A stretch of DNA of 5,281 bases, taken from NCBI GenBank assembly GCA_025357175.1, contig JANXPS010000073.1, forward strand, positions 1 through 5,281, in the 5' to 3' direction. A model generated the notes under the pieces. The model saw only the letters and a program-made list of their open reading frames with translations. It was not told the origin of the DNA and ran no database searches. Made by a program: the position numbers and the translations under genes. This stretch comes from Deltaproteobacteria bacterium. Lineage in GTDB: Bacteria > Desulfobacterota > Deferrimicrobia > Deferrimicrobiales > Deferrimicrobiaceae. The first letter of the stretch is position 1. Every line of letters starts with the position of its first letter. This document shows, piece after piece, positions 4,952-5,281 of this stretch.

Positions 4952-5281
4952 CGGACGCGGCCGGATCGAAAATAACGGAGTGCGAGAGGCAGCAGCAGCA
5001 CGATCGCGAACGCTGCGGCGCCGGGAAGCGTTCCGGTGGGGCAGGCCTCGCCCGGACGCCCGGGCACGACGGCGCAGCCGCCGCCGGAGGGCGCAGGCGC
5101 CGTCGTCACCGTCACGATCACCGGGTCGGACTGGGCGATCACGCCGAAGTCGCCCACGACGAGGAACGTGTTGTCTCCGAAGGCGACGGCGCGAAGTGTC
5201 CGCGTCGTGCCGGCGCTCCTGGGCAGCCAGGTAACGCCGCCGTCCGCCGAGTCGAGCACGGCGCCGTTGTCGCCCACCGCG
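4948..5281 (-). CDS. YCF48/BNR-type beta-propeller protein, C-terminal fragment with CTERM-like tail
   Basis: The visible 110 C-terminal residues are open to the right edge, so the gene starts outside the window. The first part carries repeats of the Ycf48-like/BNR sialidase-type beta-propeller: GDNGAVLDSADGGVTW (fragment residues 3-18) with the Asp-box-like DGGVTW, then LRAVAFGDNTFLVVGDFGVI, another blade, ending at QSDP near residue 53. A short Thr/Val/Pro linker leads to SGGGC (65-69), a Gly/Pro/Cys stretch, one hydrophobic helix (about 85-101) and a basic end RYFRSGRVR. This layout, Gly-Cys motif then helix then basic tail, is that of C-terminal protein-sorting signals of the GlyGly-/MYXO-/Synerg-CTERM kind, so the protein is probably exported with the propeller outside. 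A GTG near the edge could be mistaken for a start, but the propeller motif continues through it. Its TGA overlaps the ATG of the EamA gene. Confidence 0.85.
   Translation of the reverse strand, partial: AVGDNGAVLDSADGGVTWLPRSAGTTRTLRAVAFGDNTFLVVGDFGVIAQSDPVIVTVTTAPAPSGGGCAVVPGRPGEACPTGTLPGAAAFAIVLLLPLALRYFRSGRVR

Overview
The window is a GC-rich bacterial chromosomal segment with dense, mostly single-domain housekeeping-type genes and very short intergenic gaps. Protein content (a Bax-inhibitor-1 family membrane protein, a YafJ-like class II glutamine amidotransferase, a YkuE-like metallophosphoesterase, an EamA transporter and a membrane-anchored TPR protein) together with a long palindromic intergenic element fits a high-GC deltaproteobacterium in the broad sense (Desulfuromonadota/Geobacter-like). 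That assignment is inference from gene style; no marker gene is present. Gene calls rest on conserved motifs, start/stop overlaps and ribosome binding sites read directly from the sequence.

Layout, left to right. Minus strand 1-779: the start of a lipoprotein gene (cut by the window edge) preceded by a complete Bax-inhibitor-1 family gene, 8 nt apart, so probably co-transcribed. Bases 780-883 are a divergent intergenic region with two inverted repeats. Plus strand 884-2898: a class II glutamine amidotransferase followed 14 nt later by a membrane-anchored metallophosphoesterase, probably one transcript. Bases 2882-3065 are a 184-bp, nearly symmetrical long palindrome lying exactly between two convergent genes; its ends supply the stop codons of both. 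Minus strand 3062-5281: a small secreted Pro/Ala-rich protein with its own likely extended -10 promoter, then (reading upstream) a TPR membrane protein, an EamA transporter and the C-terminus of a YCF48/BNR-type beta-propeller protein. The last three are joined by two ATGA stop/start overlaps, so they form one translationally coupled operon whose promoter is beyond the right edge.

No rRNA, tRNA, CRISPR array, transposase or phage gene was seen. The points most worth a second look are the long palindromic element, the tripartite Gly-Cys/helix/basic C-terminal tail of the beta-propeller protein, the extra GHSHG-containing segment in the metallophosphoesterase, and the lipoprotein start at the left edge. 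I see no convincing evidence for a wholly new multi-gene system.
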